From positions 1-64,000 of the forward strand of contig NZ_BAOQ01000033.1 in assembly GCF_000344155.1 (NCBI RefSeq): a stretch of DNA of 64,000 bases, given 5' to 3'. Below, one piece after another: positions 52,288 to 60,873 of this stretch. The position numbers and the translations under genes are program-made. The notes under the pieces are model-generated. The model ran no database searches. It was not told where the DNA came from and worked only from the letters and a program-made list of their open reading frames with translations. Position 1 is the stretch's first letter. Each line of letters starts with the position of its first letter. The stretch is from Gordonia paraffinivorans NBRC 108238 (GTDB lineage Bacteria; Actinomycetota; Actinomycetes; Mycobacteriales; Mycobacteriaceae).

Positions 52288-52830
52288 GTGCGGTGTTCCC
52301 CCGCGATCTCCGGCCATGTCATCGAGGTGACCTCGCTCGAGGCGATCGATCCTGCCGGCATCACGACGACGGAGGCGCGTCGCGCCGGATACGACACTCC
52401 CGAAGACGTGCGCACCGCTCTGTGCGTGAACGTCCACAACCCCACGTACCGGATCGGACTCCGTTGCATCGGCGAGGACCCACGGATCGCGCTTCGCGCG
52501 GACGACGACCTCTCCGACGACGACGTCGCCGCCATCCGGTCACGCCTCGATCGCATGGACGCCCGCTCCAAGCACGGCCCGTGGACCCGCGCCGTTCTCG
52601 CCGTCATCGCGCGACGCCCCAGGGTGGTGTCGACCGCGCTCGCCGCCGAACTCGGCAGGGACAGAGCGGCTTTCAAGGCCGATGTCACCAGACTGAAGTC
52701 CCTCGGACTGACCGAGAGTCTCGAGGTCGGCTACGCGGTGTCGCCGCGAGGCGCAGAGTTCCTGCGGCGCGTCGGAGCGCCGGAACAGCCCGGACCTCCA
52801 CCCACACGTGACCCGAATGGACGACAATGA
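52288..52830 (+). CDS. ASCH-like regulator protein, apparently lacking its N-terminus
   Basis: A 180-residue frame from a GTG with AGGA upstream. It opens directly at the strand HVIEVTSLEAIDPAGI. In actinobacterial relatives as I remember them, about 35 residues of an ASCH-type RNA-binding fold come before this point. The second half, RSKHGPWTRAVLAVIARRP followed by LAAELGRDRAAFKADVTRLK, is a winged-helix-like domain. Upstream in-frame sequence reaches a stop at 52228 without a homologous start. Either the family here is shorter or the gene has lost its 5' end. The ATGA overlap couples it to the secreted lipase gene. Confidence 0.6.
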   Translation: MRCSPAISGHVIEVTSLEAIDPAGITTTEARRAGYDTPEDVRTALCVNVHNPTYRIGLRCIGEDPRIALRADDDLSDDDVAAIRSRLDRMDARSKHGPWTRAVLAVIARRPRVVSTALAAELGRDRAAFKADVTRLKSLGLTESLEVGYAVSPRGAEFLRRVGAPEQPGPPPTRDPNGRQ

Positions 52831-53687
52831 GTGCCATGCACCTCATCCGGTCCGGTCTCGTCGCGGCGGCCTCGGCGATCGCCGCCGCGTGTCTGTCCCT
52901 CGCCCCGGGCGCGGCCCACGCCGCGCCGTTCCCCGTCACGACCGACGTGAACAAGGCGATCGCCGAACACTACCTCGGTCCGGCGACCGAGTCGCCGGCG
53001 GGCAGCAACCGCTGGGACTGCCGTGACGCCCAGGGCCGCGATCCGGTGATCCTGTTGCACGCGACGGCGATGAACCAGAGCGCCAACTGGGCCTACCTGG
53101 CGCCGACCCTCGCCAATGCCGGGTACTGCGTCTTCAGCACCACCTATGGACAGGCGTCGTGGAGCGGCAACACCGGCGGCATGGGGAACAAGGAACGAGC
53201 GGCCGAGCACGTCGCCGCGTTCCTCGACCGCGTGCTCGCCGCCACCGGCGCATCGAAGGTCGACCTGATCGGCCACAGCCAGGGCGGGGCGATCGCCCAG
53301 CTGCTGACCCAACTACCGGGTCGGGCCGACCACGTGGACACGATCGTCTCGCTGTCCGCCACACACCAGGAGACCTCCCGTGTCGGTTCGATCACCGACC
53401 GCCTGCCCGTCCGGGCCCCGGGCGAGGCGGATTGGGGTCCGCGGCATCCGTCGATCCGCTACGTCAACTTCGCGACCCGATTCGACCGCATCTCCACGCC
53501 CTACCAGGTGACCTTGATGACCCCGGGCCCGAACGTGGAGAACACGCTGATCCAGGACGTGTGCCCGGCATCGAGGATCGGTCACGTGGGCATGGCGTAC
53601 TCCCCGACGGTCGCCGCGCTGGTGCGCAATGCGCTGGACCCGGAGCACCCCGTTCCAGTCGTCTGCGGGTCCGACTACCCGCTCTGA
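52827..53687 (+). CDS. Secreted triacylglycerol lipase (class 2-like)
   Basis: A 286-residue exported alpha/beta hydrolase. The signal peptide LVAAASAIAAACLSLAPG ends near AHA|AP. The mature protein begins with VILLHATAMNQSANW (oxyanion region), has the nucleophile elbow DLIGHSQGGAIAQ, and the triad His in SRIGHVGMAYS. Two Cys pairs suit an extracellular protein. It resembles the EstA/LipA class 2 lipases that hydrolyse long-chain esters. Its start overlaps the stop of the preceding regulator-like gene. The tRNA-Thr gene follows about 85 bp downstream. Confidence 0.85.
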   Translation: MSAMHLIRSGLVAAASAIAAACLSLAPGAAHAAPFPVTTDVNKAIAEHYLGPATESPAGSNRWDCRDAQGRDPVILLHATAMNQSANWAYLAPTLANAGYCVFSTTYGQASWSGNTGGMGNKERAAEHVAAFLDRVLAATGASKVDLIGHSQGGAIAQLLTQLPGRADHVDTIVSLSATHQETSRVGSITDRLPVRAPGEADWGPRHPSIRYVNFATRFDRISTPYQVTLMTPGPNVENTLIQDVCPASRIGHVGMAYSPTVAALVRNALDPEHPVPVVCGSDYPL

Positions 53688-53771
53688 CCCCGCCCGAGGC
53701 GGCCGGCCAGGTGCCGGTTTTGTTGCGGGACGTCGACTCGCTAGACTCGTCTGCGCTGCCTCGCGCAGCAC

Positions 53772-53847
53772 GCCGCCCTAGCTCAGTCGGTAGAGCAATT
53801 CACTCGTAATGAATAGGTCAGGGGTTCGATTCCCCTGGGCGGCTCCA
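53772..53847 (+). tRNA. tRNA-Thr (anticodon CGU)
   Basis: A complete cloverleaf. The acceptor GCCGCCC pairs with GGGCGGC, the D stem is GCTC/GAGC, and the anticodon stem ATTCA/TGAAT encloses CTCGTAA with CGT at 53805-53807. The T arm is AGGGG-TTCGATT-CCCCT. The discriminator is T, and CCA is encoded at 53845-53847. It reads ACG threonine codons. Confidence 0.97.
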
Positions 53848-53860
53848 CAGATGCAGCACG

Positions 53861-53889
53861 CGGCGGTTTCCCGGCTCGGGAAACCGCCG
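53861..53889 (+). terminator. Terminator of tRNA-Thr
   Basis: A perfect 12-bp stem, CGGCGGTTTCCC with GGGAAACCGCCG, and a GGCTC loop, 14 bp after the tRNA, followed by TCTTC. Confidence 0.75.
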
Positions 53890-54147
53890 TCTTCAGTTCA
53901 CAGCGCGCACACGCACCGCATCCGAGCATCGACTCGCCTCGGAGCGGCTTGGACCTCCGATCGTCTCGTCTCCTCCGGTCGACGTCGAGTCGCGCGCCGC
54001 CCTCTCGAGAGCATCGAGGGCGCGCAACCTGCCCCGGAAGACACCCGACTGCGAGAGACTGCGAGAACACCCTGCCGTTAATACGTTCAGATGACAGACA
54101 CCCCTGTCGCAGCCTCAATACACTCCATCCGACAGGTAGGAGGAGAC
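53890..54147. other. Intergenic region between tRNA terminator and the PE-PPE-like gene
   Basis: About 260 bp with no supported gene. It should hold the promoter of the next gene. No attachment-site duplication of the tRNA 3' end was found here, so I see no sign of an integrated element. Confidence 0.45.
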
Positions 54148-55671
54148 GTGGGCGGACGCCGCAGATCACGCCAGGCGTGGTCGGCGCGCACCACGAGGGC
54201 CTTCCACAGGCCGTCTCGCCGAACGACGACCTCACTGGCGTTCAGCGCCCTCGCGCTGGCATCGGTCATACCCGTGGCCGTCGCGTCGACCAACGTGGCG
54301 GTGGTGGTCGAGTCTCTGATCGACCGCGAGATCGTCGGTGAAGGCACCCCTTACCGCCACCGCAGCACCACCGACATCTTCACCGGTCGGCTCGCAGGCC
54401 TCTCGCCGGCGCCCGGTCACGGCCGGGATCTGCTCATCACCGGCGGACTGACCGCGGGGAGCCCGGAGCCGGTCCTGGTCTTCCACCCGAGCACCCCGAC
54501 CCCCACCGGGTTGCCGCCCGCCCTCGCGCCGGTCGCCCCCGGACAGGAGATGACGAGGCAGGTCACCCTCGACCAGGACCTGGCGATCATGGAGGCGTTC
54601 GCGGGCTCCGGAGAGCCGCGGTCCGTCGTCATCGTCACCGAGCGGCCGCGCACCACCGCCGAGCCCCTCGGCGACGTGTCCGAGATCCCGCCGACCGACG
54701 ACCGGGAGTACGACGACGACTTCATGCTCCCGGACAAGGACCGCGTCGTCATCGTCTCCGACCCGCGGAGCCCGTGGGGCCTCAACGCCTGGCTCGAGAC
54801 GGTCCCCTGGCTGAAGCCGATCGCCGAGGCCGCCGGGATCAAGACCGACGGCGTCCGCGACCCGCAAGCCACCGGCAAGGTGAAGGTCGTCTCGGTCATC
54901 ATCGTCGGAGACCCGCTCAGCAACTTCCAGTGGGACCCGAACCGTCCGATCGCGTCGATGATCGTCAACATCGCCGGCTACCTCACCATCACCTCGGGCA
55001 ACGGGCCCCACACCTACGACGACCTCGCGCGCCTCGGCGAGCCGAAGCTGTTCACGAGCCACAACACCACGTACGCCGTCTACGAGGCGGCACATCCGCT
55101 CGCACTGCTGCTCGCGGTGGTCTACGAACGTCTCGGCATCCCCTACGACAAGAGCGACCTCGAACGGTGGAACGACAAGGCGCAGAAGTTCTTCCCGATC
55201 CAGCGGCCTTCGGTGGACACTTCGGCGGTCCCACTCGACGAGGGAGGATCGCTGCCCATCGACCCGGCCAACCCCGGGGAGCCCAAAGAACCCGAGAACA
55301 ACCCGACCCCGGCGCCGAATCAGGGCATCGTGCCCCCGACGCAGCCACCGGCGAGCCACGACGGCGAAGGCACCCCGCCGGTGATCGACCAGCCCGTCGT
55401 CGACGAGACCCCGGACGAGCATCACCACGACGAGAGCGACACGCACGACGATGACGCCGCCTCCGACGATGGGGGATCGGGAACCGAGACGACGGATTCG
55501 GTGGATACGGAGCGCGAGTCCGACTCCCCCACCGAGGTCAGCGCAGCGAACGACGAGCGCTCGGAGACGACCACCGGAGGAGACACCGGACGAGAGAGCA
55601 CAGCCGGGAGACCGGGCACATCGAGCCAAACGGCCTCGGCCGGAGGCGATTCCGCGTCCGACAACTCCTGA
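54148..55671 (+). CDS. Secreted PE-PPE-domain-like protein with acidic disordered tail
   Basis: A 507-residue protein from a GTG with a near-perfect GGAGGAGAC site. A basic N-terminus and one hydrophobic segment (about 28-50, SLAFSALALASVIPVAVAS) target it outside. Residues 80-360 follow the order of the PE-PPE esterase domain: RVVIVSDPRSPWGLNAWL, VVSVIIVGDPLSNF, and AGYLTITSGNGPHTYDDL. Where that domain has the GYSQ-type nucleophile, this protein has VVIVTERPRT, so catalysis is doubtful. The last 140 residues are Pro-rich, then Asp/Glu/Ser/Thr-rich with HHHDES, and probably disordered. Confidence 0.6.
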   Translation: MGGRRRSRQAWSARTTRAFHRPSRRTTTSLAFSALALASVIPVAVASTNVAVVVESLIDREIVGEGTPYRHRSTTDIFTGRLAGLSPAPGHGRDLLITGGLTAGSPEPVLVFHPSTPTPTGLPPALAPVAPGQEMTRQVTLDQDLAIMEAFAGSGEPRSVVIVTERPRTTAEPLGDVSEIPPTDDREYDDDFMLPDKDRVVIVSDPRSPWGLNAWLETVPWLKPIAEAAGIKTDGVRDPQATGKVKVVSVIIVGDPLSNFQWDPNRPIASMIVNIAGYLTITSGNGPHTYDDLARLGEPKLFTSHNTTYAVYEAAHPLALLLAVVYERLGIPYDKSDLERWNDKAQKFFPIQRPSVDTSAVPLDEGGSLPIDPANPGEPKEPENNPTPAPNQGIVPPTQPPASHDGEGTPPVIDQPVVDETPDEHHHDESDTHDDDAASDDGGSGTETTDSVDTERESDSPTEVSAANDERSETTTGGDTGRESTAGRPGTSSQTASAGGDSASDNS

Positions 55672-55705
55672 CCCCCGGCCGAAGGCCTCAGATCACCAGA
55701 GTCGG

Positions 55706-56311
55706 TCAGAACAGGGCGCCCAGGCTCCCGTTGCCCGAATTCTCACCGGGACCGTCGTTTCCGCCGGGGCTGTCGTTCCCGCCGTGGCCGTCATCGTCAC
55801 CGGGACCGTTCGCCGGCGTGCCGGTCCCACTCACCAGGTAGGACTGCGCCAAGCCGTCGATCACCCCGAAGGCCGAATGGGGAGTCGTGCATTCTTGATA
55901 GATGGCGTAGGACGTGTCCGCCCGGCCCGAGTCCCACGTCTCGGTCGTCGAGGCGCTCTGGGCGATCGTCACGCCGTCGAGCACCTTGTGAAGTGCATTC
56001 CCGGCGACCTGTTGGCGAGCGTTGTCGAGTTCTGCGGACGCGACACCCTGGCTCAGCCCGGCATTGACCTGGGCGGCACGTAGTGCGAGCCAGCCGAGAT
56101 CCTCCGCGGCGTGGATCGACACCCAGCACGTCGCTGTCCCGTTCCAGCTGTTGGTGACCGTCACCGACACCGTTCCGCCGACGAGGGTTTGGCTGTGGGG
56201 GTAGGCAGTCGAGGTGAGTAGTGCCGCCGCAGCGCCACCGCTGCCGGCGAAAGCCACCGCGGCGCAGGCGGCGATTGCGAAGACTGCAGCCACCCATCTG
56301 GAGAAGCGCAT
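55706..56311 (-). CDS. Secreted protein, unknown, Gly/Asn/Asp-rich C-terminus
   Basis: A 201-residue exported protein. The signal peptide WVAAVFAIAACAAVAFAG ends near AAA. The mature domain, VSVTVTNSWNGTATCWVSIH to SYAIYQECTT, has two cysteines that could form a disulfide and a helical middle, NARQQVAGNALHKVLDG. The last 40 residues are a flexible GPGDDDGHGGNDSPGG-type tail. I do not know a family. It is convergent with the PE-PPE-like gene, and both have disordered C-termini. Confidence 0.65.
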   Translation of the reverse strand: MRFSRWVAAVFAIAACAAVAFAGSGGAAAALLTSTAYPHSQTLVGGTVSVTVTNSWNGTATCWVSIHAAEDLGWLALRAAQVNAGLSQGVASAELDNARQQVAGNALHKVLDGVTIAQSASTTETWDSGRADTSYAIYQECTTPHSAFGVIDGLAQSYLVSGTGTPANGPGDDDGHGGNDSPGGNDGPGENSGNGSLGALF

Positions 56312-56726
56312 CCAGTCCCTTTCGGTTGTTCACCCGACTGCGCTATCGAGCGGAGGAATCGTAGAAGGCCATCCGACGGATGTGATCCGATTGATGCCCG
56401 AGTCCATTGGCCACCACATGACTTCGAAGCCGAGGAATGGTGATCGTCAAAACCGCTGCCCGTGGTCTGGAGCGATTTCCTGCTGCCGCGAAACGCAGCC
56501 TCGGGCCGCGCAACGGTGTGCTCCCGATCAGTCCATGACGACTACGAATTCCGGCGACAGGCAACGGAATCACTAGGCGGTCTCGTTGTCGAGACCGTCC
56601 TCCCCGCCGTCACGGCGCAGCACGACGCGACAGACGCGGATGAACGACCGCCCGCGTCCGAGTGGGCACGACGGTTTGTGGTGTCGACGCCCCAGCGGCC
56701 GGCACCAGCCCGGCACGGGCGGCAGA
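56312..56726. other. Intergenic region without a supported gene
   Basis: About 415 bp. It contains a small hairpin, GGTCTCG-TTGT-CGAGACC at 56579-56596, possibly ending the small acidic-protein transcript. Codon usage in its open frames is unlike the neighbours, and base composition is lower in GC over 56340-56580, suggesting decayed sequence. Confidence 0.4.
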
Positions 56727-56912
56727 CTACTTCGCGGCCTCGTCACCCACAGGCTCGTCTTCTGCCGAATCGCTCTCCGCGTCCTCATCGGCGTCGTCCC
56801 GCTCCGCGAGGGGGTCGTATCCAGGCACGCCCTCGAGGACGGTCAACTCCTGATCGACAGCGGCCGCGACGGCCTTCGCCTCGTCCTTGATCTTCCGGAT
56901 GAAGTCCGACAT
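56727..56912 (-). CDS. Small acidic protein, unknown
   Basis: A 61-residue protein. An amphipathic helix, SDFIRKIKDEAKAVAAAVDQ, is followed by GVPGYDPL and a strongly acidic tail (DDADEDAESDSAEDEP). GGGAGCAGG precedes the ATG. The composition is protein-like rather than random and it stands alone between two unrelated genes. There is no family recognition. It might be a small binding or regulatory protein. Confidence 0.5.
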   Translation of the reverse strand: MSDFIRKIKDEAKAVAAAVDQELTVLEGVPGYDPLAERDDADEDAESDSAEDEPVGDEAAK

Positions 56913-56976
56913 CGCCTGCTCCCTTGCTCATCGGTACGCACGACCCCACGACCGTGCTCCCATGATAGGGGGCTGC

Positions 56977-57205
56977 TCACCGCTTCAGATCAGGGTTCTC
57001 GGAGACCTCGTCGACGTGCCACATCATGTCGTCGAGGGCACCGAACGGCTCGTCGAGGAGCAGTGCCGTGGGCTTGACGACGAGTGCCCGCCCTCGAGAC
57101 ACTCTGGCGCACACCGCCGGACAGCATCGCCGGTTCCGCCTTCTCGAAGCCCTCGAGGCCGACCAGCTCGATATGGTCGGCGACCGGGTCGTCGCCTGCC
57201 GGCAT
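56977..57205 (-). pseudogene. Remnant of an ABC transporter ATPase
   Basis: Two reading frames together show the core of a nitrate/sulfonate/taurine-type ATPase. One reads HIELVGLEGFEKAEPAMLSG and continues into the signature GGVRQ. The other reads RALVVKPTALLLDEPFGALD (Walker B and D-loop). They are joined by a frameshift just after the signature. The Walker A half is absent, and after the D-loop the frame jumps to WHVDEVSENPDLKR and stops, which suggests an internal deletion. No permease or binding-protein genes remain nearby. Confidence 0.75.
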
Positions 57206-57274
57206 TCCGCCGATCTGCCGCGGGAGTTGATAGTGGACTCCACGGGAGCGCCAGGGACGCCGCCCGCCGGTGGG

Positions 57275-57802
57275 TCAGCCGGCGAAGATCCGCCTGTACG
57301 GCTCCGACAACCTCGGATGGTAGGAATCCCAGTCGACGGCCGCGACGCTCCCGCCGGATTCCGCAGCCACCAGCCTGTCGAGGTAGTACTCCCATCCGGG
57401 CCCGACGTTCTCGGCCATCTCGGGCCGGGGGAGCCCCTGTGCGAAGACGAGGGTCGTCGAACCGCCGGACTCGACGAGATCGAGTTCGAGTCGCCACACG
57501 TCGTCGGGGTCGCCGTCGTCGGCGGGGGTTCTCGATTCGACGACGAGTCGTCGGGGCGGGTCACATTCGCAGATGGCCATCCGCTCGTTCTCCGCATCCT
57601 CGCCCTCGGCGGTCATGCGGAAGTCGACGAACCCTGCCGTCGGGTCGCCGGCCCAGGTTCCGATCCATCGTCGGAGCCGCTCGGGTTCGGTGATGGCCGC
57701 CCACACCGCATCGGCGGGCGCCGGGAACGTGCGCTCGAGAACCAGGAACGCCTGTCCGCCGCGCGTCTCCCGACGACCGGTCGGCGTCACTTCGGTACTC
57801 AT
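57275..57802 (-). CDS. AHSA1-type SRPBCC protein
   Basis: A 175-residue protein of the activator-of-Hsp90 homology 1-like SRPBCC family. FLVLERTFPAPADAVWAAIT and EPERLRRWIGTW mark the N-terminal strand and helix; DDVWRLELDLVESGG and the long C-terminal helix GWEYYLDRLVAAE complete the fold. In bacteria such proteins are often paired with ArsR regulators; none adjoins here. A 29-residue frame upstream overlaps its start (ATGA). AAGGAG precedes the ATG. Confidence 0.8.
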   Translation of the reverse strand: MSTEVTPTGRRETRGGQAFLVLERTFPAPADAVWAAITEPERLRRWIGTWAGDPTAGFVDFRMTAEGEDAENERMAICECDPPRRLVVESRTPADDGDPDDVWRLELDLVESGGSTTLVFAQGLPRPEMAENVGPGWEYYLDRLVAAESGGSVAAVDWDSYHPRLSEPYRRIFAG

Positions 57803-57888
57803 CCGGTCTCCTTCTGGTGATCGGGATCTTCGGCGAGGTCGCGACCCTCTAGCACGGCGCGCCGGACCTCGAGCTCGAGTGGATTCAC
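57799..57888 (-). CDS. Tiny ORF coupled to the SRPBCC gene
   Basis: A 29-residue frame from a GTG with GGTGA 4 bp upstream. Its stop overlaps the next start as ATGA. The peptide, NPLELEVRRAVLEGRDLAED and onward, is helix-forming and charged. It could be a leader peptide for coupling or the remains of a longer regulator. Evidence is limited to position and ribosome site. Confidence 0.3.
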   Translation of the reverse strand: MNPLELEVRRAVLEGRDLAEDPDHQKETG

Positions 57889-57910
57889 GAAATCACCGGA
57901 GGTGAGTTGC

Positions 57911-59197
57911 TCAGGCGTCGACCTTGCGCTTCAGCGCCAACCCGATCCGGGCGACCATGTCGTCCACCGCGAACTTCGGTTTCACGTTCTTGTCGAGCGC
58001 CTCGCGGCAGTCGAGCACCGCCTCCACACAGGCGAGCAGCTGCTCCGGTCGCGCGTACTCGCCCATGGGAACGGAGATGGAATCGGACTTGTCCGGATGC
58101 ATCGGGGTGACCTGCGCCCCGACGCTCACCACCAGGGCGTCACGGAACAGCGCCGCGAGGTCGACGAGGGCGCGGTCGAGCACGTCACGCCCGACCCGCG
58201 TCGCGCGGGACTTCTGCCGCTTCTCGAGCTCCTTGAGCGCGCCTGCGGTGCCGCGCGGCATCCGCGAGGTGCCCTTACCCGTGCCGCCGGCACCGAGCGC
58301 AGTCCGCATCTCCTCGGTCTCGGCCTCGTCGAGTTCGGCGGCGATCGCCTTGGCCGCGGCATCCGCGGACTTCACCAGCTCCTCCGCGGCGGCGTAGGCG
58401 GTGGAGTCGCGGGTGGCGGCCCGGGCCAGGGACAGGGCCTTCTCCCGCTGCTCCCGCGCGTCGGGATCGGTCGCGAGACGGCGCGCGCGACCGATGTGGC
58501 CACCGCAGACCGACGCCGCCCAGTGGGCCTGCTCGGGATCGAGTCCGTCCCGTTCGACCAGGACTCGCTCGATGTCCGCGGTGGTCGGGGTGACCAGCGC
58601 GATGTGCCGGCACCGCGAGCGCAGCGTCACCGAGATGTCCTCCGGGTCGACCGAGGGCGCGCACAGCAGGAACACGGTCCGCGGCGGCGGCTCCTCGACG
58701 ACCTTCAGCAGGGCGTTCGCGGCCTGCTCGGTGAGCCGGTCGGCATCTTCGACGATCACCACCTGCCAGCGGCCGGTGCCGGGGCGCCGGGAGGCCGCCT
58801 GGACGATGTCGCGCATGGCGCTCACCGCGAGGCTCAGCCCCTCCGGGACGACGTGCCGGACGTCGGCGTGGGTCTTGGCCATGACGGTCACACAGGCCCG
58901 GCACTCGCCGCAGCCGATGTCCGCCGGATCGGGCGCCTGGCACTGCAGGGCGGCGGCGAAGCACGTCGCGGCCACCGACCGGCCGCTGCCGGGCGGCCCG
59001 GTGAAGAGCCACGAGTGGGTCATCGACGCGCGTGACCACCCCGCGTCGACACCGGGGATCTCGTCATCCGGAACGAAGAGCCCGTCGGACTGACCCGCGT
59101 CGAGGCGCTGCGCGAGCATCCGAGCGGCCCGCGCGGCGGCGCGGAGCTCGTCTGCGATCGCATCCTGCCCGGTCAGCCGATCAAAGACATTGGTCAC
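57911..59197 (-). CDS. holB: DNA polymerase III subunit delta'
   Basis: A 428-residue clamp-loader subunit. The AAA+ fold shows TGPPGSGRSVAATCFA at the P-loop, with Arg in place of the catalytic Lys, as is common because delta' need not hydrolyse ATP. A zinc module follows: CQAPDPADIGCGECRAC. VVIVEDADRLTEQAANALLK and the SRC motif in LRSRCRHIAL complete the core. It helps load the beta clamp. The start is a GTG. It is divergent from the adenylate cyclase, as in M. tuberculosis Rv3644c-Rv3645. Confidence 0.93.
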   Translation of the reverse strand: MTNVFDRLTGQDAIADELRAAARAARMLAQRLDAGQSDGLFVPDDEIPGVDAGWSRASMTHSWLFTGPPGSGRSVAATCFAAALQCQAPDPADIGCGECRACVTVMAKTHADVRHVVPEGLSLAVSAMRDIVQAASRRPGTGRWQVVIVEDADRLTEQAANALLKVVEEPPPRTVFLLCAPSVDPEDISVTLRSRCRHIALVTPTTADIERVLVERDGLDPEQAHWAASVCGGHIGRARRLATDPDAREQREKALSLARAATRDSTAYAAAEELVKSADAAAKAIAAELDEAETEEMRTALGAGGTGKGTSRMPRGTAGALKELEKRQKSRATRVGRDVLDRALVDLAALFRDALVVSVGAQVTPMHPDKSDSISVPMGEYARPEQLLACVEAVLDCREALDKNVKPKFAVDDMVARIGLALKRKVDA

Positions 59198-59281
59198 AAC
59201 GACACCCTAAACCGCAGTTCGGACAGGCCTCGCGCAGGAACGCCGTTTAACAATTGCAAGCAGCCAGCTACCGTAGTCACC

Positions 59282-60826
59282 GTGGTGGAACAGAGGTCAC
59301 GGTGGTCGAAGGTCCTGCACCTGGGCCGGTGGCTGATCCACACCCCGTGGCCGATCCTCGCACTGGACATGCTCCGGGCGAATCTCGTCGGCGCCCTCTT
59401 CACCTTCGCGTTCCTGCGCTTCGGCATGCCGCTGCAGGACTCGATCAGCCTCGACGAGATCACCGCGCTCAACCAGGTCATCTTCGCGGGCTACCTGCTC
59501 ATCGCGATGGTCATCGGCGGTTACGCCTCCATCCAGTTGTCGTTGCCCGTGCTCCTGTGGCACCGGCGCCGCACCAGACTCGACAACGAGGCGGCCCGAC
59601 GACGCGCCCTCGCCCTGCCCTCCCTGCTGACCGTGGTGAACGCGGCGTTGTGGGTCGTGGGCGGAACGCTGTTCACGCTGGTCAACATGACGGTGTCGTC
59701 GAAGAACGCGTTCATCGTCGCGATCGCCTCCGCAATCGGCGCCATGGTGACCTGCGCGCTGAGTTACATGCAGGCCGAGAAGGTGCTGCGTCCGATCACC
59801 GTCGCCGCGATGGCCAACAACCCCGAGGACGCGATCGCGCCGAGCGTCACCACCCGCATCACCGTGTTCTGGGTGATCAGCGTGGTGGCGCCGATGGCGG
59901 TGATCATCGGCCTGATCGTGCTGCACCGGCTGGGCATCTTCGAAGGCGATTCGACCGGACTCGAACGGCCGATCCTGTGGATGGCGATCTCCGCGCTGGC
60001 GTTCAGCGTGATCGCCATCGCCCGCGTCGTCGCCGCGATCAACGACCCGATCAAGCAGCTGCGTCAGGCCCAGGCGAAGGTCTCCGAGGGCGATCTGAAC
60101 GTCGCGGTGAAGATCTACGACGGCAGCGACCTCGGTCTGCTGCAGGCCGGCTTCAACGACATGGTCGCCGACCTGCGCGAACGCCAGCAGCTGCGCAACC
60201 TGTTCGGTCGCTACGTCGGTGAGGACGTCGCCCGACGCGCCATCGAGCAGGGCACCGAACTCGGCGGGGAGGAACGCTATGTCGGCGTGCTGTTCGTCGA
60301 CATCGTCGGGTCGACGCGGCTGGCGGTGAACCGTCCCCCGCGCGAGGTCGTGGAGTTGCTCAACCAGTTCTTCCGGGTCGTCGTCGCGGTGGTGGGACGC
60401 CACGGCGGCTTCGTCAACAAGTTCCAGGGTGACGCCGCGCTGGCGATCTTCGGCGCACCGCTCGACCTCGACGACTTCGCCGGACGCGCCCTGGCCGCCG
60501 CCCGCGAACTGCGCACCGAGCTGGAGGCCCTCGGCGACACCGACATCGGCATCGGCGTCTCCGCCGGCAAGGCGATCGCCGGTCACATCGGCGCCGAGCA
60601 GCGCCTCGAGTACACCGTCATCGGCGATCCGGTGAACGAGGCGGCCCGACTCACCGAGCTGGCCAAGGACGAACCCACCCGCGTCCTCGGTTCGGCGCGC
60701 GCGGTGTTCCTCGCCTCGCATCAGGAGGCCGAACACTGGGAGATCGGCGAGGGCGTCGAACTCCGCGGCCGCGGCATCGAGACACTGCTGGCCCGCCCGC
60801 ACATGGAGCCCTACCAGCGGGACTGA
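59282..60826 (+). CDS. Membrane class III adenylate cyclase with HAMP domain
   Basis: A 514-residue protein with about six helices in the first 250 residues, a HAMP linker, NDPIKQLRQAQAKVSEGDL, and a class III cyclase domain. The metal-binding Asps are in VLFVDIVGSTRLA, the substrate Lys in FVNKFQGDAALAIFG, and the transition-state region is IGDPVNEAARLTEL. It makes cAMP from ATP. It is the counterpart of Rv3645 and has the same neighbours. The start is a GTG (GTG-GTG). Fatty-acid sensing has been reported for the M. tuberculosis protein; whether this holds here is unknown. Confidence 0.92.
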   Translation: MVEQRSRWSKVLHLGRWLIHTPWPILALDMLRANLVGALFTFAFLRFGMPLQDSISLDEITALNQVIFAGYLLIAMVIGGYASIQLSLPVLLWHRRRTRLDNEAARRRALALPSLLTVVNAALWVVGGTLFTLVNMTVSSKNAFIVAIASAIGAMVTCALSYMQAEKVLRPITVAAMANNPEDAIAPSVTTRITVFWVISVVAPMAVIIGLIVLHRLGIFEGDSTGLERPILWMAISALAFSVIAIARVVAAINDPIKQLRQAQAKVSEGDLNVAVKIYDGSDLGLLQAGFNDMVADLRERQQLRNLFGRYVGEDVARRAIEQGTELGGEERYVGVLFVDIVGSTRLAVNRPPREVVELLNQFFRVVVAVVGRHGGFVNKFQGDAALAIFGAPLDLDDFAGRALAAARELRTELEALGDTDIGIGVSAGKAIAGHIGAEQRLEYTVIGDPVNEAARLTELAKDEPTRVLGSARAVFLASHQEAEHWEIGEGVELRGRGIETLLARPHMEPYQRD

Positions 60827-60873
60827 CGTCGGCCCGCGGGCTCCTGCGCGTCGGGTCACCGGGCTTCGGCGGC

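Noticed and set aside
53772..54147. tRNA-Thr as an integration site of a mobile element
   Set aside because: No integrase gene, no repeat of the tRNA 3' end downstream, and neighbouring genes fit the conserved mycobacterial-type block.
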